Assembly (NCBI GenBank): GCA_031258915.1 | Contig: JAIRMD010000126.1 | Coordinates: 1 to 6,248, forward strand | Length of the DNA: 6,248 nt | DNA from: Prevotellaceae bacterium | GTDB lineage: Bacteria; Bacteroidota; Bacteroidia; Bacteroidales; UBA932 | Reading direction: 5' to 3' | In this document: piece after piece, positions 1 to 6,248 of the stretch | How the letters are laid out: the number at the start of each line of letters is the position of its first letter | Numbering within the stretch: position 1 is the first letter of the stretch | The notes under the pieces: model-generated | Seen by the model: the letters and a program-made list of their open reading frames with translations, nothing else | What the model was told of the DNA's origin: nothing | The model's database searches: none | Program-made: the position numbers and the translations under genes

Positions 1-2204
1 AACGCCGCCTGCTGCGCCTTGTACTCGTCATCATTTAGCCCCTCTTTTTTCGGGGGCTTCAATTCGCTAAGGCTGCTTACCGCCTCTTTGTACTGACGCT
101 CCACGTCCGCTATCTGGTCAGCGAGGCTGTCGCCCATCAGCTTTTTGATGGAAGCCACCTGCTGCGCGTAGTACTCGTTGGCCGCCACCGACTGCTTTGC
201 GTTAAACTCCTTGCGGGATTCATTCATCAGCTCAAGCTGCGCGTTGTACTCCGTCAGGCTGATTTTTTTGTGCTTGAGCTGCAATTGCAGCTCTTCCTTT
301 GCGCTATTCTCCGCCAACGCCTGCACCTTTTCCTCGTGCGCCTGCCGCGCCGTAAAGCTTTTCCCCAGCGCTGCCGCCTCTACCTTCAATTTCGCCTCTG
401 CAAGCTGCTTTTCGCGCTTGTAGCCGTCCGAAACAGCCTTGTACGCACGCTCTGCCGCCTCTTTTGCCAGCTTTACCTGCTCTTCTTTTGCCTTTAGGCT
501 GGCATCAACAATGCTTGCCTGCGCCTGCAATACTTTTGTGCCCTCATCGTCAATCTCATTGTTCAGCTTGTCAAGCGAATTTGTAAGCTCCTCTACCGCC
601 TTTTCCTGCTCCTTGTACTCTTTAGTGCCCTTAGGCAGCGACTTTAGCACCCTTTCCTGCGCCGCTAAGTCGCGCTCGTGCACAATACGCTCAACCTTTT
701 TTTTCGCAATAATTTCATCCGACTGCTTTATTTGGATAGCCGCCGTTTCGAGGGCAAGGCGCTGCTCTATTGCGGCCGTTTTTTTTCGCAGCTCCGCTTC
801 GCGGGCTATCCGCTGCTCCTCTGTTTCGTACAGGCGTTGCTTTTCCATGTCGGCCTGCCGGAGCTCCTGCATTTCCTTTTTTGCGTCCAATTCGCGCTGC
901 GCCTGCGCCTCCTGCGCCTTTGCGTTAATGTTCTCTATGGCGGCGGTGGTGCGCCGTATCTGCCTTTCGTGCGCTTCGCTCGCGGCGGCGGCGGCGCGCT
1001 CGGCCTTCGCGCTCTCGGAAAAGGCGCTATGAAGCTTCATTACCCCCGCTACGAGCGCGGCGAGCGCAATAATAAGCAGCGCGACGGGATTTGCTGAAAT
1101 AGCCGCGTTCCAAGCCCACTGCGCAATGGTAGCCACCTTTGTTTGCGCTGTCGACGCTGATTTAATTGCGCTCCATGCAGCCTCTGCTTTGGCGGCGTAC
1201 AGTGTACGGTTATAGCCTATTGCTAACAATCCGTTATTGAGCATCTGATATGCCGCGCTTTGCTTTTGCAGCAAGCTGTTTATTTGGACGGCTGCGCTTA
1301 GGGCGGTCATGGCAATCGTCATCTTCTGCAGAGCTTCGCGCATTTCCTTTTCTTTTTCCGCGCTCAACCCCATCGCCGCCGCATACGTTCCGTAAGCACC
1401 TGTAAGAGATGATACTATGCTTTGTGCGGTGTTCAGCTTGCTGCTGTCATCAGCCATTCCCCTAACCCCTTGGTTGACATCGTCCATGGCATCGCGCATT
1501 TCCGCAAGCTTTGCGGTCATTTCCTGAAAAGCGGCGGTGTTGTCCTGCCCGTTCAGCTTCATTTGCGCCAGCTGCTCCGTGAGCTCTTTCATTTGGGTGC
1601 GCATACCCTGCGCTCCCTGCCCCATGCCGGCAAGCGTGGCCGTTAGCGCGTCGAGATTACCCTTGTACGCCGCGAACTCCGCGCTGCCCTCTTTGCCCTC
1701 GCCCGCCATCTGCTCCAGCTTTTTGGTCAGGCCTTCTATCTCTTTTGCGAGGGCTTGCCCCGCAATGCCGTAGTCGCCAACGCTGCGGCGGTGGTTGCCC
1801 AGCGCGTTCTCAGCGTCTTTGAGCTTTTGGGTGGTTTCTGCAATGTGGACCGCCATATCCTTACCCTTTGCGGTGTTTTTCTCCACATCGCTCATCTTAT
1901 TGTACGCGGCGGTGTTGAGCGACAGCTCATGCTTTAGCTGCTGCAAGCTCCCCTCTTGCTCATTCTGGTGCTTAATGGTGCTTTGTATCTGCTTCTGGTA
2001 GGCGTTGGCCTCTGCGTTCAAGGCCTTTATCTGCTGCCCGTACCGCTCGTACTCTTGCCGCCCCTCTTCTGTGCTTTTGTCGAGCTTCTTTTGCGCCGCC
2101 TTAAGCTCGTCGGCCCTCGTGCGCAAATCCGCAAGCTCCTTTAGCGCATCTTCGGCTTTTACCTCTACGCTGAATACCGCTTTTTTTTCCGTATTTTCTC
2201 CCAT
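1..2204 (-). CDS. Phage tail tape measure protein, N-terminal 734 residues (3' end outside window)
   Basis: This reading frame is open from the ATG at 2204 to the left edge without a stop, so the C-terminus is missing. Tape measure proteins set tail length and are packed inside the tail tube. The visible part has a charged coiled-coil start (residues about 15-95), a segment 'LSLNTAAYNKM...GNHRRSVGDYG' (about 95-146) like that in tape measure proteins of Bacteroidetes phages, Met/Gln/Ala-rich helices (about 150-320), a hydrophobic stretch starting ANPVALLIIA (371-391) typical of this class, and a long Lys/Glu/Ala/Gln coiled coil (about 395 to the edge). No lysozyme or peptidase domain is visible, but it could lie beyond the edge. 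The start is chosen because an in-frame TAA lies at 2229-2231, and the leader is A-rich without a clear Shine-Dalgarno. Composition varies: 961-1020 has 45/60 GC, 1201-1260 only 26/60. The class assignment is firm; tail morphology is not determined. Confidence 0.92.
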   Translation of the reverse strand, partial: MGENTEKKAVFSVEVKAEDALKELADLRTRADELKAAQKKLDKSTEEGRQEYERYGQQIKALNAEANAYQKQIQSTIKHQNEQEGSLQQLKHELSLNTAAYNKMSDVEKNTAKGKDMAVHIAETTQKLKDAENALGNHRRSVGDYGIAGQALAKEIEGLTKKLEQMAGEGKEGSAEFAAYKGNLDALTATLAGMGQGAQGMRTQMKELTEQLAQMKLNGQDNTAAFQEMTAKLAEMRDAMDDVNQGVRGMADDSSKLNTAQSIVSSLTGAYGTYAAAMGLSAEKEKEMREALQKMTIAMTALSAAVQINSLLQKQSAAYQMLNNGLLAIGYNRTLYAAKAEAAWSAIKSASTAQTKVATIAQWAWNAAISANPVALLIIALAALVAGVMKLHSAFSESAKAERAAAAASEAHERQIRRTTAAIENINAKAQEAQAQRELDAKKEMQELRQADMEKQRLYETEEQRIAREAELRKKTAAIEQRLALETAAIQIKQSDEIIAKKKVERIVHERDLAAQERVLKSLPKGTKEYKEQEKAVEELTNSLDKLNNEIDDEGTKVLQAQASIVDASLKAKEEQVKLAKEAAERAYKAVSDGYKREKQLAEAKLKVEAAALGKSFTARQAHEEKVQALAENSAKEELQLQLKHKKISLTEYNAQLELMNESRKEFNAKQSVAANEYYAQQVASIKKLMGDSLADQIADVERQYKEAVSSLSELKPPKKEGLNDDEYKAQQAA

Positions 2205-2209
2205 TTTAC

Positions 2210-2240
2210 TTTGTGCTTTTGAATTATTTTAGTATATTTG
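2210..2240 (+). promoter_or_regulatory. Bacteroidetes-type promoter for the plus-strand membrane-protein gene
   Basis: A perfect match to the Bacteroidetes -7 consensus TAnnTTTG (TATATTTG, 2233-2240) lies 19 bases downstream of a TTTG -33 element (2210-2213). That spacing is normal for the primary sigma factor of this phylum. Transcription would start near 2246, giving a leader of roughly 32 bases before the ATG at 2278. The -33 element begins only 6 bases upstream of the divergent tape measure start codon, so the promoter sits back to back with that gene. No operator-like inverted repeat was found around it. The assignment is from sequence match only. Confidence 0.7.
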
Positions 2241-2277
2241 TATAGCTGAAATCTAAACCATTAATACCAGCAAAGCC

Positions 2278-2649
2278 ATGAAAAAAATTACCCTTAAAAC
2301 CGCCCTAAAGTACACGCTGCTGTTCACAATTGGCTTGCCTTTCATACCTATCGCTATTGTCTGCATCCTTATTACGAGCGCCAATGTGTCCAACAAAGTA
2401 AAGCGTATAGCATATTTGGCGTACATATTGGCTTGCCTTGCGGGTACGGTGCTATTTTTCATGTTTTACTTGGTAGAGAGCCATTACATTAAGCCAATAT
2501 CCGGTGCGTTCCTATCGGTAATAATCGCCGCCTTTTTATGGCTCATTCCCGCTATTTTCTCCAATCCCGAAGTGCTTAAAATGAGTGGAATGTCGCCAAA
2601 ATATAGTAAACCATCCGTTGGTTTTTCTCCCGGTTGCGCTTGCTTCTAA
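2278..2649 (+). CDS. Small three-pass membrane protein, candidate phage moron gene
   Basis: This 123-residue protein is not one I recognise. It starts with MKKITLKTALKY, a basic N-terminus, followed by three likely membrane helices at about 12-33, 44-65 and 75-94. A basic loop (NKVKR, about 39-43) lies between helices 1 and 2, and a polar C-terminal tail ends in CACF. It should lie in the host inner membrane. It is the only gene here on the plus strand, has its own promoter at 2210-2240, and sits in the junction between two genes of a minus-strand tail operon. That is the usual setting of a moron, an accessory gene expressed in the lysogen; superinfection exclusion is one possible role, but this is inference. 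Its stop (TAA, 2647-2649) overlaps the stop of the convergent tail gene. One counted line (2341-2400) has 25/60 GC, lower than most neighbouring structural genes. A chance frame is unlikely given the promoter, the start context and the hydrophobic pattern. Confidence 0.78.
   Translation: MKKITLKTALKYTLLFTIGLPFIPIAIVCILITSANVSNKVKRIAYLAYILACLAGTVLFFMFYLVESHYIKPISGAFLSVIIAAFLWLIPAIFSNPEVLKMSGMSPKYSKPSVGFSPGCACF
2608..2626 (+). terminator. Weak hairpin followed by T-run near the 3' end of the membrane-protein gene
   Basis: A perfect 6-base-pair inverted repeat (AAACCA at 2608-2613, TGGTTT at 2619-2624) with a 5-base loop runs into a stretch of five T (2622-2626) on the plus strand. This is the outline of an intrinsic terminator, but only two of the six pairs are G-C, and it lies inside the coding frame about 20 bases before the stop codon. 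Efficient termination here would cut the message before its stop. No better terminator was found between here and 2750. Treat as a weak candidate. Confidence 0.15.
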
Positions 2650-4646
2650 AGCTTAATCAGCTCCACCTTGCAGGGCTTGCCGGCCATCCAGTTGCTTACC
2701 TTGTTGACGAAAAAGTACGCGCCGTAGTAGTCGACGTACACCGGAGCCAGCTGGTTAAAGTTGGCTATGTCGCGCTCATCTAAGAGAAACGTAGCCTCAA
2801 CTATCCGTAGCTTTGAGAACATGCGCTCAAGTATTGGCTTATAGGTATTTTCTACCACTTCATTAATGGCTATTTTTTTTGCTTTTTTACTAACGCTAAC
2901 ACCGTCTATTGAAGCACTCTGTTCTATTCCTACTATCTCAACAATTTGTAGCGGTAAATCCGTTGCTGAGAAATCCTTAATATTGCCACTACCATCGTAA
3001 ACGGATTTATACGCTGAGGTATTTACCGTTTCGATAGTTTGAGTATTTGTTGCATATATTCTTTTTACCTGCGGCGTAGTTAGGTTAATAACCATTATAT
3101 CATTTTCTTTTGGTAAACTTTCTTTATCTACTACCGCATTATAAGTATCCACTTCTTGCGTTACTTCATTTTCCAAAAATCGTATGTAATTATTCCTTGC
3201 AAAATCTCCTGTAAAATTTATAACATCTTTGTTGATAGTAAGTTTTTCACTCCAATCAATTAGGCCAATATTTGAAAGTATACTATTAATCGGTATAAAA
3301 TTCACAATAGTTTCGCCAAGCATTTTTTCTATTTTTATAGTAGTCCCCGTTATTTTTCTGAATAGCGCTAATGCGTCAAATCCCGTTTCAATAGGAATAC
3401 TTTTATTAATATTTATGCTATCACCGACATACGCTTGTGTTTCGTCAAATAATAGTGAGTAGTATATACTTCCGTTAACATTAATATGTTTATCTCCGGG
3501 TTCACCCAGAAAAAACAAGTAGTATATTCCCGAATAATAATGCGTATCAGTAGGATATGTTTCAAACTCTAAAGAAATATTTCCACCCCAGAATAGGTCG
3601 GCTTGCGCTTGCGCAATACTATAGTCGTCATCGTTAAAGATTTTGTCGAGCAGCCATCCACCAGCTTGATTAGTAACATCCTCTCTCCGTTTAACTACAA
3701 ACTTCATATACCTTGCCGTATCAGTAGATGAACTTACTGTAGGAGTAGCATTTACCGTTATGTCTATTTTTATTTTTGCCTCGTTTTTAGCAGTAAGTGC
3801 AATGTACGACCAGCTATTCTCATTAAAATTATAGGAGCTATCTAAAAATGATATTTTTTCTCCGTCATTTGTTGAAGATGTATTGCTAAACACGACTTCC
3901 GATGTATAGCCTTCCGGCGTACCTTTAAACCTTTCTATTTTAAAATTTGCGGATGCGGAGCTATCTAATTTTTTGGGGACTATTGGGAAGTAATATTTTT
4001 TTTCACCTTGATAGCTAAACCCATAGCCAGCAGATGCTAATGCCTGCCTGACGATGAGCTGTAAATTAATAAATGGTAGCGTATATTGCAGGTCATAGCT
4101 TAATGTTTGCCTAAGAAATCCAATACTACCATCATCGGTAGAATAAACGCCGTCATCATCAATAACCCTATCAATGAAATACCCAGCTGCATACTGGTAA
4201 CTTGATTCATCCTGTTGATTAATAGATTGTTTGCTCCTTTTCAGCGCAAACGGAAGCAGGATGTCTTTAATTTTAATGCTTTTAATATCTTCTATTAGTT
4301 TCCCCAACTCTTCCGCTATAATCCGCCCTTCAAAGTTTTCCGAAACTTTGTCAAGTATGAATACGCAATCATGTACAAAAATACTCATGCTGTTTACGTA
4401 GTAGCGGCATGGCCTATTTTTGCCGGCGTAGTTTCCCGCCACATCGAACAGCTCCGAGCGGCCAAACACCTCGCAGTTGCGCTGCGTTTTAGGTAGCTTA
4501 ACGACTTGTGAGTAGGTAACAAACAGGCTCTCCAGCTTTAGCAGGTTAATCTCCTGAAAGTTGAGCGCAATTTGTCCGGCGGGCAAGTCCACGAGCTGGT
4601 ACTCCCCGTTAGCGTCCTGAATGTATAGCTCCTCAATTGCTGCCAT
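2646..4646 (-). CDS. Bacteroidetes phage tail/baseplate-like protein (KLPKT family), 666 residues
   Basis: This complete protein resembles large tail proteins in Bacteroidetes prophages, which have no firm functional name. Recognisable parts are a short N-terminal domain with a VKLPKTQRN motif (49-57), a middle segment 'GFDALALFRKITGTTIKIEK' followed by FIPINSI and DWSEKLT (about 422-470), and a C-terminal domain (about 616-666) reading VEATFLLDERDI, then APVYVDYYGAYFFVNKVSNW and ending VELIKL. The segment order suggests a structural tail-tip or baseplate-type component; that role is inference. No enzyme motif, signal peptide or membrane helix is apparent. It starts 21 bases after the previous gene, consistent with one operon, and the start ATG has an A-rich leader. 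The stop TAG (2646-2648) overlaps the stop of the plus-strand membrane-protein gene. Composition is split: the core (residues about 90-600) is AT-rich, while both ends match the GC-richer surroundings. Confidence 0.85.
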   Translation of the reverse strand: MAAIEELYIQDANGEYQLVDLPAGQIALNFQEINLLKLESLFVTYSQVVKLPKTQRNCEVFGRSELFDVAGNYAGKNRPCRYYVNSMSIFVHDCVFILDKVSENFEGRIIAEELGKLIEDIKSIKIKDILLPFALKRSKQSINQQDESSYQYAAGYFIDRVIDDDGVYSTDDGSIGFLRQTLSYDLQYTLPFINLQLIVRQALASAGYGFSYQGEKKYYFPIVPKKLDSSASANFKIERFKGTPEGYTSEVVFSNTSSTNDGEKISFLDSSYNFNENSWSYIALTAKNEAKIKIDITVNATPTVSSSTDTARYMKFVVKRREDVTNQAGGWLLDKIFNDDDYSIAQAQADLFWGGNISLEFETYPTDTHYYSGIYYLFFLGEPGDKHINVNGSIYYSLLFDETQAYVGDSININKSIPIETGFDALALFRKITGTTIKIEKMLGETIVNFIPINSILSNIGLIDWSEKLTINKDVINFTGDFARNNYIRFLENEVTQEVDTYNAVVDKESLPKENDIMVINLTTPQVKRIYATNTQTIETVNTSAYKSVYDGSGNIKDFSATDLPLQIVEIVGIEQSASIDGVSVSKKAKKIAINEVVENTYKPILERMFSKLRIVEATFLLDERDIANFNQLAPVYVDYYGAYFFVNKVSNWMAGKPCKVELIKL
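2841..4380. other. AT-rich core block inside the 666-residue tail gene
   Basis: Counted 60-base lines inside the block are low in GC: 3181-3240 has 16/60, 3301-3360 has 19/60 and 4321-4380 has 22/60. Lines in the same gene outside it are higher: 2701-2760 has 31/60 and 4441-4500 has 33/60. Lines in neighbouring genes reach 42/60 (5401-5460) and 45/60 (961-1020). Boundaries are by eye and good to about 50 bases. The reading frame runs through without interruption, so the block is a compositional domain of one gene, not an insertion that breaks it. Exchange of the variable middle between related phages is the likely reason. Confidence 0.7.
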
Positions 4647-4667
4647 AGTTTTTTGAAGTTTAACAAG

Positions 4668-5762
4668 TTATATCTGTACGTTCTGCTTGGGGAGCGTAAA
4701 CTCGTACTCTACGCTGTGCATGGTTTGCCACGTGTCTTCCTGCGTGCCGCCTTTGGCAAGGTAAATGCGTATCCACTTTTGCAAGTCCTCCCTGTACCAC
4801 CAGATGCGGGGAGAGGCAAGCAGCCCGCGCAGCACCTCAAACTCGTAAGCGTTGATATTCTCCGCGCCGGCAATCACGGAGTTGCTCACATCGTAGCTGT
4901 ATACCTCCTCGCTGAGGTCGGCGGCGCTCACGTCCGGCACGAAAGGCTCGCTTACCTGCACGTTCTTTAGCTCCTGCTTCACCTTTTGCCGGCGCTTAAA
5001 CATGAGGTAGTCGTACCCGCCCATGCTGTTTACCCACTTCACGTAGAACGGGCTTACCGGCGTGCACTCGCCTACCACCTGTAGCCGGCAAATGGCAGCT
5101 TCGTCAACATCAAACAGCTCAATCGTTTGCCCGCCATTGGTGGTGATGAGCTCCCAGCTGTTTGTCTCCAAAAGGTTGTCGATGCTTACGCTTGTTGATA
5201 CGGCTACGCTGTGTACGCCATCCGGAACGGATATAACGAAGTGCGCATAGGCGTATATTCCGTTGTCTGCCACTCGCCTGTTGTTGTGGAACACGTAGGT
5301 GCTCTTGCTGCCGCCGCCCAGTCCAAACGTCAGCGCCGCAACGCTTAGCGGGTACCCATCGTACTTTTGCAGGTAGCGGGCTTTGGTCAGGAACTTTCCG
5401 GCGTACCGCGCAAAGTCTATGCTCTCGCCCACCTGCGCGGCGGCGTTAAGCGCCCACCGCGATAGCATGTCGGTGACCTGTGGAGATACTACCTGCATGT
5501 TGTACCTCACCGCAAGCAGCGCGTCGGCTGCTACGTAGCCACCAGCTATGTTACTCGTATGCTCCCTAAACAGCGTGCGCAGCGCGTTGTCTACGTAGAA
5601 CGCTACCGTATTGCCCATGAAGTGCCGCGTTAGCGCTAAGCCTTGAATGCTAAGCACCACTTCACCTTCGATGTCGTCGCTGTCGCTCTTTGTGAACTCC
5701 ACCCTTACGGGGTTAAACGCCGCGTGCACCGTCGGCGGGGGTGTTGCTATTGATATTGCCAT
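4668..5762 (-). CDS. Uncharacterised Bacteroidetes phage structural protein, 364 residues
   Basis: This complete protein has features I associate with an unnamed family in Bacteroidetes prophage tail regions. An N-terminal segment contains FNPVRVEF (16-23) and an alternating-hydrophobic stretch leading to DNALRTLF (58-65). A central motif PFYVKWVNSMGGYDYLMF (238-255) resembles 'lrWiNrxGgydyw.F' sequences in that family. A C-terminal part has LRGLLASPRIWWY (311-323) and ends with EYEFTLPKQNVQI. The predicted make-up is mostly beta, without membrane helices, signal peptide or catalytic motif, which suits a virion component such as a tail-tip or distal tail part; this is inference. It lies 24 bases after the gp10-like gene and 21 bases before the KLPKT-type gene on the same strand, so the three are probably co-transcribed. 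The start ATG follows a Bacteroidetes-like A-rich leader. GC is high throughout. Confidence 0.82.
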   Translation of the reverse strand: MAISIATPPPTVHAAFNPVRVEFTKSDSDDIEGEVVLSIQGLALTRHFMGNTVAFYVDNALRTLFREHTSNIAGGYVAADALLAVRYNMQVVSPQVTDMLSRWALNAAAQVGESIDFARYAGKFLTKARYLQKYDGYPLSVAALTFGLGGGSKSTYVFHNNRRVADNGIYAYAHFVISVPDGVHSVAVSTSVSIDNLLETNSWELITTNGGQTIELFDVDEAAICRLQVVGECTPVSPFYVKWVNSMGGYDYLMFKRRQKVKQELKNVQVSEPFVPDVSAADLSEEVYSYDVSNSVIAGAENINAYEFEVLRGLLASPRIWWYREDLQKWIRIYLAKGGTQEDTWQTMHSVEYEFTLPKQNVQI

Positions 5763-5786
5763 TTTTCTGCTGTTTTTTGGGTTGCT

Positions 5787-6248
5787 TTACTTCAATCTAT
5801 CATACACGCTGTTCACCGCCTCCGCCGCGTAAAAAACGGCAATTCGTGCGGCAAGCCGCTCTTTGAACTCCTCAAAGGGGGTTTCAAAAATATCCTCATG
5901 CCCGCCGGAGCGGTACAGCTTGGTTCCTTCGCGGGCAATTTTCCACGCTATGGCCGCCGCCCACCGGTCGAGCTGCTTTTCGTCGGTAAAGCGCAGCCCT
6001 TTGGCTACAATCCACTCACGGATAATATTCTTAAAGCCGTAGGGCACTTTGCCGCCCTTGCGCCCCGTTTCGAGCACAGGCCCCGGCCACTTGTAGCCCA
6101 TTATGCTGCCGTGCAGCCCCTCAACGGCAACTTCAAAGCTGTCGCGGGTGCGCCCTGAGGCCACCTGCCCCGCCGCCTCGTGCCGCGCAATGATGTCGCG
6201 CAGCAGCGTGTCCAGCTCCTCACGCAGGATTTCACTTATTCCCTTGCC
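5787..6248 (-). CDS. HK97 gp10-like head-tail completion/neck protein (5' end outside window)
   Basis: The frame ends at TAA (5787-5789) and stays open to the right edge, giving 153 visible residues with the true start beyond the window. Visible motifs are a helical start (GISEILREELDTLLRDIIARHE), then ASGRTRDSFEV, LETGRKGGKVPYGF, IIREWIVAKGL and IAREGTKLYRSGGHEDIF. This order matches small completion or minor tail proteins of the HK97 gp10 type common in Bacteroidetes phages, where the sequence runs from 'G+t..S' through 'tle.GR..g.vP.gf..iI..W' to 'i+.eGt.lyr.gg..di'. Proteins of this kind sit at the head-tail interface and act during joining. A GTG at 6164 could give a 125-residue protein, but the upstream in-frame sequence is clearly part of the domain, so that start is not favoured. 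It is the first visible gene of the minus-strand structural operon. Confidence 0.85.
   Translation of the reverse strand, partial: GKGISEILREELDTLLRDIIARHEAAGQVASGRTRDSFEVAVEGLHGSIMGYKWPGPVLETGRKGGKVPYGFKNIIREWIVAKGLRFTDEKQLDRWAAAIAWKIAREGTKLYRSGGHEDIFETPFEEFKERLAARIAVFYAAEAVNSVYDRLK

Noticed and set aside
895..925. Tandem-looking GCGCCTGC repeats in the tape measure gene
   Set aside because: Explained by repeated Ala-Gln codons in a coiled-coil stretch. The unit is not regular and does not extend.
178..2232. Several plus-strand open frames of 60-197 residues opposite the tape measure gene, the largest at 439-1032
   Set aside because: They are Ser/Cys/Ala/Leu/Arg-rich antisense images of a Lys/Glu/Ala/Gln coiled coil, with no start context or promoter, and the minus-strand frame is clearly the real gene.
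2248..2274. Possible minus-strand promoter for the tape measure gene (TAGATTTC with an upstream TTTG)
   Set aside because: The -7 element lacks the final G and the spacing to TTTG is only 15 bases, shorter than the usual 19 or so.
2253..2462. Minus-strand frame of 69 residues opposite the membrane-protein gene, which would restore a uniform operon direction
   Set aside because: The plus-strand frame is longer, has a good promoter and a typical MKK start with membrane helices. The minus-strand frame has none of these.
2211..2641. Near-repeat TTGTGCTT (2211-2218) and TTGCGCTT (2634-2641) flanking the membrane-protein gene, as a possible insertion scar
   Set aside because: Seven of eight matching bases is too short and imperfect to separate from chance.
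697..2880. Runs of eight A on the coding strand (near 697-704, 779-786, 2181-2188 and 2873-2880) as possible programmed slippage sites
   Set aside because: The main frame continues intact through each, no overlapping downstream gene begins there, and Lys-rich coding explains them.
4375..5893. Two minus-strand TATTTTTG matches to the -7 consensus inside genes (near 4380 and 5889)
   Set aside because: Neither has a TTG-like -33 element at proper spacing, and both fall inside coding sequence. Chance matches are expected.
4653..6158. Plus-strand frames at 4653-4970, 5062-5250, 5647-5832 and 5898-6158
   Set aside because: All lie opposite well-supported minus-strand genes in GC-rich sequence, where long spurious frames are common.
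5787..6164. GTG at 6164 as the start of a complete 125-residue gene
   Set aside because: The 28 upstream in-frame codons encode a helical segment expected for the family, so the gene is better read as running off the window.

Overview
The window looks like part of the virion-structure region of a tailed phage or prophage from the Bacteroidetes, probably Bacteroidales. Three things point there. The minus-strand proteins resemble families I know from Bacteroidetes prophages: a coiled-coil tape measure protein with a GNHRRSVGDYG motif, a 'KLPKT' tail protein and an HK97 gp10-like completion protein. The one recognisable promoter fits the Bacteroidetes consensus (TTTG, about 19 bases, TAnnTTTG). 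The start codons are preceded by A-rich leaders rather than a strong Shine-Dalgarno. There is no integrase, attachment site, lysis gene or host gene, so prophage cannot be told from free phage.

Layout, in the direction of structural-gene transcription (minus strand, right to left): a gp10-like neck/head-tail completion protein, cut by the right edge (5787-6248); a 364-residue protein of an uncharacterised Bacteroidetes phage family (4668-5762); a 666-residue KLPKT-type tail protein (2646-4646); then, after a break of about 440 bases, the tape measure protein (starts at 2204 and runs off the left edge). The first three genes are 24 and 21 bases apart, as expected for one operon. Apart from the 73-base gap at 2205-2277 the window is almost entirely coding.

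The break before the tape measure gene is the most interesting part. It holds a single plus-strand gene (2278-2649) for a small protein with about three membrane segments, with its own good Bacteroidetes-type promoter (2210-2240). Its stop codon overlaps the stop of the convergent 666-residue gene. This is the arrangement of a phage 'moron': an independently expressed accessory gene inserted at a gene junction in a late operon, which may act in the lysogen, for example in superinfection exclusion or envelope change. Any message running from the operon into the tape measure gene would be antisense to it.

A second notable feature is composition. The 666-residue gene has a strongly AT-rich core (about 2841-4380; counted 60-base lines give 27-37% GC) between GC-richer ends, in a neighbourhood where counted lines reach 70-75% GC. 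This suggests exchange of an intragenic module. I found no CRISPR array, tRNA, rRNA, insertion sequence or convincing terminator.
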